Shown here: piece after piece, positions 23,151 to 36,051 of the stretch
Position numbering within the stretch: position 1 is the first letter of the stretch
Layout of the letters: every line of letters begins with the position of its first letter
Assembly: GCA_963971425.1 (NCBI GenBank)
Contig: OZ020514.1
Coordinates: 9,801,218-9,865,217 of the forward strand
From: Bryoerythrophyllum caledonicum
Taxonomy: Eukaryota; Streptophyta; Bryopsida; Pottiales; Pottiaceae
Length of the DNA stretch: 64,000 nt
Reading direction: 5' to 3'
Program-made: the position numbers and the translations under genes
The notes under the pieces: model-generated
What the model was told of the DNA's origin: nothing
Database searches by the model: none
Seen by the model: the letters and a program-made list of their open reading frames with translations, nothing else

Positions 23151-24411
23151 AGGCCCATGAATTGCAAATCTTATTGCATGTGCTTCATTTACAATATTGA
23201 ACGATTGAAACAAGTTTGTACTAATTTTACTTGGATCTAATGTTCTTATAATGTTTTGGTTTTGAAGTCTTCACATGATCTTTTGCTGCAAAAATTGGAA
23301 TTGTTGTTTCTAAACAAGCTAGAAAAAAGGTTGTATTTATCATTTTATTGTAGTTGGAGTCTATATAGTTAGGGTTTACGGTTTGTTAGAGCTTCTTATA
23401 TGAACCACATGAAGGCAACAAGAGACTATTTTCAAGGGTACTTGTGAGTTTGGTGTAAAGTTGATTTATTACTTTGTGATTAAGGCAAAAGCATTTTAGT
23501 TCTCCATTTGAGCATGTGTGAATATTTAAGTCAATCTGCACATTTGTTATGCTTTCCTTTTAAAACATTAAGCTAGGACTGATTGAAAGGCTTGAGCAAG
23601 CCATTAAGTATACAAGAGAGCCATCATTTCCTTGGAGTCATTGCAATTATACACAACAATTATAAGCTCTAGCATGCGACATCAAGGAAGCTCTTGCTCG
23701 ACTTGCTTGAAAGAGGGGGTACTTTTGGCTGATTTTAGAAAGAGATATGTTTTGTTGTGAGCTTCATGAAGCCGAAGAGTGGGTAAACATGCATTTCACT
23801 TGATAATTTGATAATCTGGCTCCAATTTTTTAGACAAATATTGCATCATTGGAGACTAAGTCTGGAACATATCACGAACAATGGGTATGTACACAAGCAT
23901 CAAGTATATTTATATAATCAAATAGTATTGTACCCCTTGTCTCCATATGGACATGTGCATCATTGCTTGTGTCATTATGTTGATTGACCAAGCATTTTGA
24001 TCAGAACGTGCCAGCTTACTTAGACCGCTGCTATCAACGCCGTTGCTCTCAGTTATCACCCAAAACACATCCGTCTAGGTCATTCATCACAATGCCAACT
24101 TCATCCAAGCCATTTACAGAAAACTCAACGTCTTTGTTGTTTAGATTTGAAATTGTGTACAACTTGGACAAAGGAGTCACTACAAGCGACCCCGTTGTCC
24201 TTCACTCAAATAAGTGTCGCCCCTCACTCAAAAAAGGATTGAAGATTCTTCAACTAACATATTTCATTTGGAGGTCATTTCAATATCCGAACATTATCAT
24301 GTTCAAATACAACACCATACATATGGAATACTATGGCCACCTGTGGTACCTTCTGACATTCAAGGGTTGAAAAAGTTATCTCTGGTTACGTCAAGTGAAC
24401 CTGAAAACAAG

Positions 24412-24600
24412 GTATTTGCTATTTGTAGTCGGTACAACAAATACAACACCAACTTTGACTTGGATTGGCTTCGAGAATTGAGTGTTATTCTTGATCAAAT
24501 ATCACAACCTTCCTATTGCATAGTATGCTTGTGTATTCAAAACCAACACTAAGTGGAGCTCAATAAAGGGAACGCGGTGTAAGGTGTCACAGCTGCTCCT
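24412..24600 (+). pseudogene. Tail fragment of the cysteine-rich family gene (copy C boundary)
   Basis: Carries LDWLRELSVILDQIS and CLCIQNQH, then a TAA stop in place of the tyrosine codon (CACTAAGTG). Only the C-terminal part of the family is present. Confidence 0.6.
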
Positions 24601-27006
24601 AAGATTCAAATAATGACAAGGTGAACTAAGGGTATGTGATTTATGCCTTCAAGAACAACGGGTGTCTATGACCGGCCAAGGAAACAAGCGAATTGTACAT
24701 GGCCTTAGTTCAATTCAGCCTACACAAATCAAATCGGGAAAAGCAAATATGGACACACGTAAATTGCAAGGTTCATTCGGACGGCCTTGCGCTGAGGCAT
24801 TTGCTGCTACTCTCCAAAAATAGTTATGGGTGTCCAAAATGAGCCTCCTTGTAATGACTCGGGTTTCCTTAGTGAAGACTACCTATAGAAGAATTTTTTT
24901 AATTGTATTGTGTCACCTCGGTTACGTAACACACATGGTCTTTCATTCATGAACTCTTTAATTTGAAAATGAGACTAGTTGTTTGATTACCTTTGAACTT
25001 TAAAAACCCCAATTTTTGTAGATTTCTAATCTACATCGATCATCTTTGTCATAAGACTTCATAGATGACTTCAATTTACAAAGACATTGTAGTCATTTAG
25101 AGAAGCATTGTATAACATATTCCATGAAAGTTTCAACACTTATGCTACTCATTGTATTGCACAATACTTAAAATAAGTATATAATAATATCCAATTCAAA
25201 TGTGCCTTAATATACTTCTAAAAGTAACATATCTAGTATATTGTGGTGTTCTATGTTAGTTAATTTATAAAAAATAGTGGTTGGTGGATTGTCTTGCACT
25301 ACCAGATGATTGTAATAGTTATAGGACATATCGTGCAAAATAGTCAAGTCTTCTTGCCATGGTATCAAGAAATCATTGGACTAGAAGAGGGATATTACAT
25401 TTTTGATATGCTAAAGAACATTGATGTCTTATTTAGGACTCTATGTGCAGGAGGAAAAAAAGTTGAAAATTTGACTAATTAATTGGAGTCTATATGAATG
25501 TTCAACTTTATTTTTTGTTCAACTTCCACATTAATTATCATAATCAAGAGCTTTTGTATTTTAGATCTTTGGACGAAATAGAATTGTTTTTTGCATTGAA
25601 TGATGCAGATATTGTTCTGACTACACAAATTTATTATAAGGGCTTTGGAGATGCACTTTCTTATTGTTTGTTGATTGATTGTTGAGGATTTGTTAACACA
25701 AAATAGATACTTTGCTATGACTTCCTTTGTAGCTCCTTGGAAACAAATTATTCTATTCTATCATTTTTCATTTTTGTCAAACAAATCTTATAACAAAGAA
25801 AATATTTTATTGATTATAATTAATGTAATTTATAGGTTCCTTTTTAATTCCAAAAATTAATCTTGCATAGCTATATTAATATTTATAAAGATAAAAGAAT
25901 CCAATTTATAAACTTTTATCATGGTGCAATTCTTTTGGAAATCATCTATTCAAGTTACAATATCATGACTACAAGATAAATAAAATATTTTAACTCATAA
26001 ATCTACTATAAGATTTAACTTTCATATGTACTTAAAATATAATAATGTTTATGAGATAGTTAGTATTTCTTTTTTCCCAATTAGAAACTGAAGTTTACAA
26101 ATGACATGTTTAATACTTTAAAACTAATCTCCAATTAAACTTATACATTTTTTGAACATCTAATTTTATTTTATTTTAAATTATTAATTTTGAAGAGGTA
26201 AAAAAATTGTTTGCTTTATTCATATCTTATCTTCAAACATTTGGTGGTCTTTCCTATAGTGACGACATGATAAATTGCCCAATTTTTTATTAAAGAAATT
26301 CACTTTGTTGAAAGAATGTATAAAGATTAAACTAAAGGGAATCATTGTTACATATTTTTTCTATCTCAAAGCCATTAAGATATTTTTAATATTAAAATAA
26401 GTCTTAAACCCATTGTTTGAGGTAACTATATTTTGTCAAATTTAAAACAAATTTGCTCAATTGCTGGCAACCTTGTGATAGTACTATATTAGGTTGTTTA
26501 ATCCTATAGGTCTTTAAATTCAACTTTTTGTATTCTTCTCAATTTATGTTTTAGTTTGTTGTCATAAATCAACCAATTTCAAGATTTCTTCAACCATTGA
26601 TGTAGTTCTTTCTCCAAGCACCCAACAAGAGTTTTTCTTCTATCTATTCCAATATAAATTGCTATATTGCAAGTTTTGCTCCCTGTCCAACAATCGTGTT
26701 TGTTTTACCAAAATTTGCTTATTATAGATAGCGGTTGTTATTGTTACACTAGATAAGGTCCAATATGGTTGTTACATGCAATGGATGTCATGAGGATGAT
26801 TTTTTTTATTTTATTTTTTGTTACTTTTGTTTTTGTTTTTTGGCACAAAAACAAAACGAATTTTGAATTACAAGGAAACAAAGAAGCCAACAAATAGCGT
26901 GTCAAGGCCGGCAGCACAGAGGCAAGAGACAACCAGTACTCTAATGAAACTCTCTAACCCACTCAACCCGGTTCTCCACCCTTGTGCACAAAGCCTTGTT
27001 GCAGCC

Positions 27007-30000
27007 CTACTTGGAGTCAAAATTGAACGCCGCCTTGGACTTGTTCATCTCAGAGTTTGCCTTCCGAATCCTGTCCCACGCAATCCTGCCATAGTCGGTG
27101 AGTCCTTGCCAAATCACACTCTCCACCTTATACGGAGTCCAACGATGTTGATTGAACACCCAGTCGTTACGAGCAATCCACAGAATCCAGATGGTGATGC
27201 CCCGGAGCAGCAACCAAAATCTACTGAGTTTCCCGAATTTCCTGGGAGAGCGGGCAGCAAACAGGGCTTGCTGGAGAGTGGGAATTCCCCACCATTGCGT
27301 GGAGGAGCTACTAAGGTGTTGGAGGACTTTGACCACATAAAGCCAAGAGGAGCGCGCCTGTGGGCAGGACCAAAATCTGTGCACAATGCTCTCCACCTCA
27401 CCTCGATCACAGACTCTACAACTATCATCAATGTCATGAGCAACTCTGCTTCTCCATTGATTAACAGCGATGGCCTTGTGCTAAAGTTGCCAAATCAGAC
27501 CTGCTTCCTTGTCAACTCTCTCCGGATCCCAAACATTCTTCCACTTGAGTTTGAAGTTCGGGGGAAGAATCTAATTCCACTTAGTGGTAACAACATTGGG
27601 GGGAGGTTGCCTCGCGCGCAATATCTGCCTACCAAACTTGGTGGTGTAAGAGAGCAGGGATTCTCCATTGGTCCAAGTGACTCTCTCCGGATCCCAAGTA
27701 AGTAACCTAGTCTTCCCATAGAAGAGAATGACCCCTTGCTTGCGTTCCCTTTTGAGAGTGATGACTCGCACTCTCTCCAACCTCCCGTGAATGATGATGG
27801 TGCTAGGATTTCCAATGATCGGTCTCTTGAGGAGGATACGTGCATGGGCGGCGACCGTGAAAAGTCCTCCATGTTCCCTAAGTGCCCAGACCTCTTGTTT
27901 ACCTATCTCTCTTCTTCCATTGAGAGCATGTCCAGTGAACACACATGTAGGAGTTTGGTCATTGCTAGTGTCGGAAATACCAAGCCACTCACTACTCTAA
28001 GCAGGGTGGGTACCAACCGTAACCCAATAATTTTGGGTAGGCCTGAGTCTGTCTTCGAGTCTCTCCCAAGGTTCCAGTTCTTCATCTCTTAACCCATACC
28101 TAGGAGCTGCCTCCTTAAATTTGAGAATCCTATTCTCCTCGAGGGACCACAAATTCCTTGTAAATTCAAGTCCCTGTCGTGCAAGTTGAGCAGCTCGCTT
28201 TATAGGGAGCTCAAAGTCCATCCTTAACGCACCCAATTCGATCCAGAGTGGTGTACTCAACCATTCCTCTTTGGTTTTTGCAGGGGTGATGTTGACCTCA
28301 CTTACTAGAGTTCTCCATGCCACTTTGGTTTTGTTCCAAAGACGAGAGCCGTTAGGGCCTTGAAAGCCCTTTTTAAAACCCCACCACAGGCTTGGTGGCC
28401 AGAGCGGGCCTCGTTCGGGTTGACAGTGTGATAAGTGGAAACGGAGAAGTGAGTTGAAGTTTGAATTGCATGGCATGCAAGCAACAATTATCCATTTGCA
28501 CATGAGTGCCGTCATAGCTTCCTTAGGATCAACTACATTAAGCCCACCTTCCTCTCTCTTTTGACAGATGGCATTCCATGCAACTCAGGCTTTGGTGGGG
28601 TTGGGAGATCCTGCCCACATATAGTTCCTGATTTTGCCAGTGACTCGTTTGATTCCTGAAGAACTCCCTCCCCACAGTGCTAGGTAGAAGAGGGTAGTTG
28701 ACACAAGAACACTATTGCCAATGATGATTCTAGCACTGCTATTTGCTTTAACTGTCGACTAGTACTCTAGTTTCCTATCTATTTTACTTTCAAGGAAACC
28801 ATCAATGTCTTCAATGTTTAGATCAAGACCAAATGTCGTGCCCAATAGTTTGGATATCTCCCTCTCTTGGGTCCATTGGAATGGGAGATTGTCGAGCCAC
28901 ACAGGTCTGGTTTTTCCAGGACTCCCCCAGAAGTATGCTGTTGACTTATCATGGTTCATTACTAGCCCTGATGCCTCACTAAATGTACCAAGGGTTTCAA
29001 GAGTACTAAAAATGACATGTTCCTCCGCCGCAAGTGTGAGGGATGTATCATCCGGATATTGGGTTATCACTTGGGCATTTTCTGTCCCTGGGATACTAAT
29101 TCCTTTTATCCTACCTCTCGCTACTTCCTTCTTGAGGCAGGAGTTCAAGATCTCCCCAACTATTAGGAAAAGGTAAGGAGCAAGTGGGCATCCTTGCCTG
29201 ACCCCTTGTTCGATTTTAAAAGCCTCCGTGGTGCGTCCATTGACGCTGACTCAGGCTTTTGCCTTTTCAAATAATAGAGATATCATATTTAGGAATTCTT
29301 TTGGGAATTCCATCTTGGTTAAGGCTTTAAACAAGAAGTTGATATCTACTCTATCATAGGCTTTGGAAAAGTCTAGCTTCAAGAAGATAAGGAGTTGGTT
29401 GGACACCTTGGCATGGTGGATCGTTTCCTGGGTTAAGAAGATATTATCTAGGATAAACCTCATAGGAAGAAAAGCTGATTGATCAGGGCTGATGAGGTCC
29501 ATTAGTATGGGTTGAAGTTGTATCTGTAAGGCTTTGGCAAAAAATTTGTACGATACATTCAAGAGAGTGATAGGGCGCCAGTTTTTTAGAGTATCTCTCT
29601 CACCTCCTTTGTGAATTAGAGCTATGAGTCCTTTGACTACGCCCCCGTGAAAACTTCCTCTCTCTAGTGCTTCCTTCAGCATTTCATGATACTCCTTCCC
29701 AATGATTGGCCACATAAGTTTATAAAATTCTGTGACAATTCCATCTGGTCCTGGGGACTTTCCTGTGGCAAGTTGTTCTACTGCCTAGGTTAGTTCTGCT
29801 AGGGTAATATCTAGCTTTAACATATCTTGCATGGTTGGAGAGAGTATAGAGTTTGGTCCACTTAGAGCGGCTTCATGTGCCACTAGAGTCTCCACCGATT
29901 GTAACCTTCTAGAGTAGAGGTTTGAGTAGAAGTGAAAACACTCTCTTTCTAGGTCTGTCTGCTCAGTATGGTGAACTCCATCTTCTGTTAGTAGTTCTGT

Positions 30001-30331
30001 TATGCTCGAGTTCGTGGGTCGTTGCCTGTATGCGTTGAAGAATTCTTTTGTGGGTTTGTCCCCTACCCTTTTCCACTTTGTCCTTCCTCTAATTTGTCGT
30101 CCTACCAATTTCCACTCTTCACACTGAGTGACTATTTCCCTGGCTTGTTTCTCTACTTCCTGAGCTCCTTGGTCATTAGGATTCTGGTGAAGGTTGCTCT
30201 TGGCTCCCTCGAGGTTTAACCTTGCCTCCTCTTCATGTTTCCTTCGTGCTTTAGCTTTTTCTATGCAGAAACACTTGTACCACTTGAGTACCTTTCTCAT
30301 TCTACCAAAAAACTTAAGCTGAGGAGGGCAA
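27007..30331 (-). pseudogene. LINE ORF2 part 2: reverse transcriptase and zf-RVT domain
   Basis: All main segments (30300, 29715, 29148, 28515 and 27396 downward) share one frame. RT motifs in order: GKSPGPDGI, LIALIHKGG, NWRPITLLNVSYK, PDQSAFLPMR, LKLDFSKAYDRV and EQGVRQGCPLAPYLF. The catalytic box is QYPDDTSL, where the family has Y/F-A-D-D, so alanine is replaced by proline. The C-terminal part (27396-27007) has ESIVHRFWSCPQARSSW, as in plant zf-RVT domains. In-frame stops occur at about 29787 (TAG) and 29250 (TGA), the latter probably replacing a tryptophan, with more downstream. The frame is offset from the endonuclease by a one-base change near a T run at about 30310. Confidence 0.85.
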
Positions 30332-31202
30332 GCTTGCCATCAAGGTAGAAGGCATTCACCTTGTACTTGGATCCTCTAGGGGGCAAGTGATCTAGTTCTA
30401 TATGGAGTATAACTGGAAGGTGGTCGGAGTGTCCACTGTTCCCCATAATTTTGTATTTCTTAATGTGCTCCTCTTGGTTACTTCTGGGGGCTAAAAAGGT
30501 GTAGAACCTATCTAATCGTTCAAGAATTCTCTCCTTCCCACTGTGCCGATTATCCCATGTGAAGATTGTTGGTTGGTTATAGTTAAAGCAGTCCTTAACC
30601 CCAAAGAATGTTGTGAATAAGTGGAAACCATATAGTTCTCCACTTGAAATTTTCCTTCCTGAGTTCAAGGATTTGTCTCTTGCATTTTCTACAAAATTCC
30701 AATCTCCACCAATAATCCACTTGATGGTGGGGTTTAGAGTTCTCATCAACTCTTGCCATAGCATTGATCTCTGTAGAGGGGAGTGAGGTGCATATATGTT
30801 TAGAATACCCAAGTTACTTCTAGAGGTTCCTCTAAGGACGACCCACTGAGCCGTTTTGCCATGTGAGGAGCCTTCTTCAATTACTAGGTGTTTGATTTTG
30901 GAGGAAATCATTATGCTTAGTCCTCCAGACCCTGCTAGTGCTTGGTTGGCTTCTATTGCTTCGCAATTGAAAGCCTTTGACTGCCTCCATACTTTAGTCG
31001 CTAGATTGTCTAGAGCTAGGCCTCTCAGTTTGTGTTCTTGTAAGCATAGGATGTCCAAGTTGCATAGGTAGGGTCTCAAGTAGTTCTTTAGCTTGGCCAC
31101 ATTGTCAGGGTTGTTCAACCGTTGTACGTTTTGAGTTAATATCTTCACATTCATGGTAACTAATGGGGGAGTTGTAGCCTGGGTGAGTTCGACATTCCAC
31201 AC
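30297..31202 (-). pseudogene. LINE ORF2 part 1: AP-endonuclease domain
   Basis: A continuous 301-codon frame carrying the apurinic endonuclease signature in order: NVKILTQNVQRL (Asn), DILCLQEHKL (Glu), GILNIYAPHS, WIIGGDWNF (Asp/Asn), IFTWDNRHSG with RILERLDRFY, and NSGHSDHLPV (Asp/His). This domain nicks target DNA for target-primed reverse transcription. The domain itself looks intact, but the frame runs out at 30297 because of a single-base shift in the run TTAAGTTTTTTGG, before the reverse transcriptase. Confidence 0.88.
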
Positions 31203-31903
31203 ATAATACCTGTCCTTTCAACTCTTGAGGGGGTTAGGCCATTCCTGATATCCGGTAATCTCCAGTTCCTGAGATTTCCTATTGGGTATGGTTTTTGTGT
31301 TGCCTTCCATCTCCTTCCTCCAATCAATCTATGCCTCTGCCTCCCGTGCTTCTTGGTTAGACACGTAGGTGGAGAGAAAGGTGGGGTGAGTCATGTCCCA
31401 TTAATGCTGCCCCAGGGGTGATGTGGTCCTGTAGGAGTGGAGAAGTCCATAGCCCTTTCTATCCTGTTTACACCTACCGGAGAAGTAGGATCTGGGGTGG
31501 AACTTACCCGGTCAATGGACGCCAATAATCCCATATTCTGGGATGCCAATTCTCCTCTCCTAGCTTGTGCACTCCCGCTCCTTCCACTCCTGCCTTCTTT
31601 TTCTCCATTTATCTCTTCTAGTGGGGTGTTCTAGTGGGATGTTCAAGCTCCTTCCTCGCTAGTGCTGGGATTGTTCTCTGAGTTTTCTCCTTGCCATGCC
31701 CTTGCTTGGTTGGAACTGCCCGTCATCATTAATTCCCAAAATCTTTCTCCATCCATATTTTGGAGTAGAAAATTACTCACCTCTTGGTGTTCTCTCTGTC
31801 TCGGTTGAAGAGGTTCCTCGTCCTGTATCCTTAAGGTTGTTAGCTCTGCAGGCGCTCCGTGACTAAGTTCGTTTGGGATGTGCCGGGCTGGCGGCCTTGT
31901 GCC

Positions 31904-33922
31904 CTATGTAGCCTTCCTCGCAGCTTTTCGTCGTACAATTCCCGTGTTTGTTCTCCCCGCCCTCCCTGGCGTGGTTATCCTCGCTGACGTGGTTACCCTC
32001 GCTGACGTGGTTACCCTCGCTTCATCCCTTGCTTGTCCGTTGGGCTGCGCATTTTCATGTCCTATTATTTCCCTCAAACCTTGCAGCTGACCAAGGGGGC
32101 TGTCTCCTTGGATTTCGGGCATTTCTTCGTCTGCAGACCCTGCCTGAGCTCGCTCCGCTCCTCCGAGCTCGAGTTCGTCCGACCACATGTTGACGTCTGT
32201 CTGCTCTCTCCTCGTTCCTTCTTCTCTATGCTGTAGGTTAACTACTCCGGCTTCTCCAGCGTCACTCCCCAACGTGGGTACCTGCTCCGCCGCTCTTGTT
32301 GATAGTTCGTCCTCCGCCTCCCCTGTTGGTGGTGCGTGCTCCGCCATTCCGGGCCTCTCCGCTGCCGCGCCGTCATCTCTTGATTCCTTGTTCGCCGCTG
32401 TGGGTTCGTTCTCCTCTACTCCCGATGTTGAAGCGAGTTCCGCTGTTCCCGCCGACTTTGTTGTTTCGGCGTCCTCTGCGGTTGGTTTGTGCGCCGGCCT
32501 CCTGTGCGTCGCTGTTGTGTGTGCCTTTACATCTGCTCCCGCGCTGTTCGTTTTTACCAGTTCGTGCGCCCTTTCCTTTCTCTTCTCCACTTGCATAGGT
32601 TCCGCGTTCATGTTCGTTAACTCTGTTGTCTGTCATGTCTGCTTCCTCGCTGCTGTCTCTAAGTCCTTCGCCACTGCCGTGGGGCCTTCTTCAGTTACTC
32701 CTACCATCCTTGGGCCTTTCCCCTCCTTCAGAGTTGATGACGGTCCTGCTGGTTTTTCCTTTTTTTTGTATACTTCTCCCTCTCCTTTGTTGCTGTTGTT
32801 TTCCTTGGCTCCTTCCGTGCTAACCTATTGTTGGTTTTCCTCCAGGGTTTCCATTCCTCTTCGCGTATGTTGAGGTACTCTTGGTGGGTTCCTGTAAGTC
32901 CCTTCCGCTCTGTCCCTTCTCCGGTTCCGATGCCGCTGTACTTGGAACCCTTCTGCGTCCTTCTTCGGTCCTTGAGGTGAGTCTACGTTTTCCTCCTCTA
33001 CTACTGTAGGTTCATGCTTTTGCCTAGATGTTTTCCCATTCCGCGCTTGGCAATCTTTTATACTATGATCTATTTCTAAACAGTAGCGGCATCGTATTGG
33101 CATGAAATTGTAGTCAATCAGGATGGTATGTCGCGTACCTGATTCTTCATTTACCACTATTACTGAGGATTCCCATGCTTCTCCGGCTTTCATCGCGATG
33201 TAGAAGCGGTGATCACCACTCTTATCTGTGCTGCGGGCTTCTCCTAGGACTTCCCCGATTTCCACGGCTATTTCTTTGACGATGCCGTTGAAGTCCTCAG
33301 GCACGTGTCGAAGCGTCACCTAGGTAGGTAGCTTCATTCTCCTTGAAAAACCTCCTTGGTTGTTTGGTTGGTCGAAGTTGTCACTATAAGGATCAAAACC
33401 AGGTATCCATCTCTGAAAAATGCAGGTGCCGTCTTGTGTTCTGTGGGGGGTTAGTAACAGCATCTTGTTGATGGTTTCAGATTTTTCTGCTTTTAGGAGA
33501 AAGAAACCCTTACCTAGGTGTCGTCCGAGCTTGATATTTCCCCCCAATTTCCGTTGAAGGTCTTCGCACCATGGTAGGAGGCGGTGTTCCTTTGGGCGGC
33601 CACCGAGGAAGAAGGCTATGGAGCTGAATTGTTGCAGGTACTGTGACTCGCTGCAAACTGCTGCTTGATTGACCGAAATCTCTCTTTTAAGGTCTTTGAG
33701 GAGGAAGCCTGCATAGCTTCGTTTATATCCGATTGGTAGCTCTTCCCCTGGGGAGGCTTTCGTGAGGTGTAGTCCTGTAATAATGGTGCGTTGCTCGTTT
33801 AGTATCTGTTCCATTGATTCATGTGGTAGTGACTCCATTGGGGCTGATACTTGATGGAATTGGATTCCTGTTTCTTCTAATATGTTGGCAGCCTTCCTCA
33901 GGGTGTCAGCATAGGAGGCCAT
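31904..33922 (-). pseudogene. LINE ORF1 (RNA-binding, CCHC zinc knuckle)
   Basis: Three open segments lie in the same frame: 33922-33320, 33319-32825 and 32611-31904. They are separated by in-frame TAG codons. The first stop follows MKLPT and precedes VTLRHVPEDFNG. Plant LINE ORF1 proteins (DUF4283 type) usually have W-V-x-L at this point, so a TGG-to-TAG change is likely. The second segment has the zinc knuckle CRYCLEIDHSIKDC (CX2CX4HX4C). The third is a charged, low-complexity tail. ORF1 proteins coat the LINE RNA. GC-rich composition here creates long spurious frames on the opposite strand. Confidence 0.8.
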
Positions 33923-34740
33923 CTTGGCGGAGATGGTCCCTTTGTCCTCTTGTGAGGGTCCAGCTATTCTAAACCTTGTGCTAGTCTCTGTGTGGCTTTA
34001 CCTAGGCTCCAAGAGTTCCTGACAACCACTTCCTTATGTTCTGTATGGCTCTTGTTTCCGGTCCTAGAAGCAATTGAGTAGTCAGCATATGGACTGTCAG
34101 CAGGGAAAGCTACCAAGAAATACCTGATTCTGCCGTGTCCCCTTTCCCTTGTGACTTCTGCCGTCGCCTACTCTCGCAGCAGCTATTGTTGATGTCTTCT
34201 TTTCGGCGCCGTTGAAAACTCCTTGTTGTTGGATTACTTCAGGTTGGGTCGGTTCTCCTGGAGGGGGATTGCCTTCTACTCAGGTGCGGATACACCCTCT
34301 ACTATCTCTGTAACTGGGCCGGTCTTCACAAAACCACCGCTCTTGACTCCAGCTTCTTCACTCCTCACCTTGTTAGGGTGCCACAGCGTGCAACCCTAAC
34401 TTCTTTCAGGCACCTGCGTTTCTCCTGGCACTTCGCTGCTACTTGGAGGCCCTGCTATCCCTCCAATACTAGCGCTTCACCTTGTGCGCCTTTGAAACCT
34501 AATAATGATAATCCTTGTCTCCTGATTTGTATTCGGTCGCTCCTTCCAAACCTAAAATGGTTAGATCGGTGAGGTGTCTGTCTATCCTAACGCCCTACTT
34601 CCGGATCCTGGTTACCTTATGTGAATCGCACTAGCACATCTTGATCGATTTGTCTATCAGTCTAAAATGCACCCTTCCTGCGATCCACTCTTCGACCTCC
34701 TCAAAATGCGACACCGTCTCCATCGCGCCATCCGGTCATC
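33923..34740 (-). other. LINE 5' untranslated/promoter region
   Basis: The stretch from the ORF1 start to the target duplication. It is C/T-rich on the plus strand with no domain-bearing frame. It should hold the internal promoter of the LINE, but no motif was identified. Confidence 0.5.
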
Positions 34741-35512
34741 CATGAGGATGACTTTTGGCTTGATGGATGTTGTGATATGAAGATTGTTGTCGTAGAAAAC
34801 AAATATTGGATATGGACCTAAGCCAATTCTTAATTATGGGTTAAGTGATTTGATGTTATTTACAATTAATGTGAAGATTCTCATCCATATCACTCCAAAT
34901 ACTTACCTCCATTGTAAAGATTAATTTCCAACATGGTCGTATGAACTCCAACAAGATTTTTTGACCACATGGTTGTTAGTGTGTTCTTAGAGCCTTGCAA
35001 CCTACCATCTTGGTGTGAAGGGGACATGATTAAGCTTGTATCTCAAGCCATCCAATTCCATAGTACATTAAACCTTTGCAATGGCAAGTCTAGAAAAATC
35101 ATTATTTCCTTGCATGATTTTTTAACTATGGTTGCAAAACAGAAGGTGCCTACATAAATGAATCTTGGATTCACAAAACATACCATCACATTTTCTTTTT
35201 ATGTAGATTTGAGTTTACCTTCTAGAATATTCTTTATCTAGCATATTAGCCATCTAAATGGTCGGCCACTTGCACGGTCCTGAGTACATTTACAATGCTA
35301 CAAGTTATTTTAAATTCCATAATTACTAACTATGGTCGGCAAGAATGTTGGTGCTTGCACAGAGGTGCACCAGGTCTTCACACCATTGGCAAAAAAATGT
35401 CGGTGCCTAAACAAAGGTAATAAAATAAGGTAATTTACAGACGGAAAAATCTTTGATGTCAATTTGATTTTACATCTTGAAATTATTATGCTTCAATGCC
35501 ATGTCAAGAGCA

Positions 35513-35598
35513 GTTACATGGTCAACTTTACCAGTTATATGGTCCACTATATCAATTATATGGTCCACTTTACTAGTTATATGGTCTACTTTACCATG
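35513..35598. repeat. 21-bp minisatellite upstream of TATA box (copy C)
   Basis: Four units of the TTATATGGTCCACTTTAC type, one more than in copies A and B. Confidence 0.65.
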
Positions 35599-35830
35599 AC
35601 AATGATATGCGTAATTTTGACTCCTCTAATGATAAGTAGTGGCTGGCAAGATGGTCGGTGCCAGTCTACGACTTGTACATCTTCCACAATTATTAAATTT
35701 GACTAGTAAGGACATTGTCAGATGCCTCATTCAATGAATCTTTCACATGAGGTTCATGTGTAGATCTGAGGTCCAAATCTGAAGTGTCAAATAGATGTCC
35801 ACAACTATGGTTTGAGATCTTGAATTAGAA

Positions 35831-35853
35831 CACGTGGCAAGTGTGTATATATA
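35831..35853 (+). promoter_or_regulatory. G-box and TATA box, copy C
   Basis: CACGTG is followed by TATATATA (35846-35853). Copies A and B have ACGTGGC preceded by GA instead of CA, so the G-box is complete only here. Confidence 0.6.
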
Positions 35854-35954
35854 GGACACTCTTGGCCATCCTCAACTCACAAACCCGGGTGCACCAGTCC
35901 TCCATAGTAACTCTGCTAGTTGCAAAACATGTTCAATCTACTTAGTCCTTTATG

Positions 35955-36051
35955 CTAGTGGAAAGATGCAACAAGTGCATAAGTGAGTACACCCAACATG
36001 AAACTTATTGGTTGGTGCACTCACTTGTGGCTTGTCGCATCTTTCCACCAC
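35955..36051 (+). ncRNA. MIRNA-like foldback, copy C
   Basis: Same fold as 8577-8673. The left arm reads GATGCAACAAGTGC and the right arm GGCTTGTCGCATC. The CAAG/CTTG block is fully Watson-Crick paired, where copies A and B use G-U pairs (CGGG with CTCG or CTTG). Confidence 0.42.

Larger units (their letters stand above)
14155..24456. repeat. Tandem array unit, copy B
   Basis: Second unit of the tandem array. It has a private 2135-bp LINE fragment (15276-17410) and a private deletion of about 977 bp. The deletion joins the minisatellite at about 24236 to sequence equivalent to 13934 of copy A. Its left part resembles A, but around 22850-23650 it is nearly identical to copy C, including a shared minisatellite that A lacks. 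Confidence 0.9.
26800..34740 (-). mobile_element. Full-length plant-type L1 LINE, 7941 bp
   Basis: Flanked by the 11-bp duplication CATGAGGATGA (26789-26799 and 34741-34751). Copies A (about 7384) and B (about 18645) show the empty site. On the minus strand the order is a ~0.8-kb 5' untranslated region, ORF1 with a CCHC knuckle, then ORF2 with AP-endonuclease, reverse transcriptase and a terminal zf-RVT-like domain, and an A-rich tail (T-rich on the plus strand at 26800-26840). This is the layout of plant L1 elements. Both ORFs contain stop codons, so the element is now inactive. The GC content is clearly higher than that of the host repeat. Confidence 0.92.

Noticed and set aside
26818..27705. 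295-codon plus-strand frame
   Set aside because: Antisense to the LINE zf-RVT region and reading through the T-rich tail; no domain seen.
28759..29148. Separate small genes within 27-31 kb on the minus strand
   Set aside because: These segments share one frame and are pieces of LINE ORF2 interrupted by stop codons.
32187..32873. 228-codon plus-strand frame, rich in Ser, Ala and Val
   Set aside because: It is the opposite strand of the LINE ORF1 tail, which carries the zinc knuckle upstream in frame. GC-rich composition keeps the antisense frame open.
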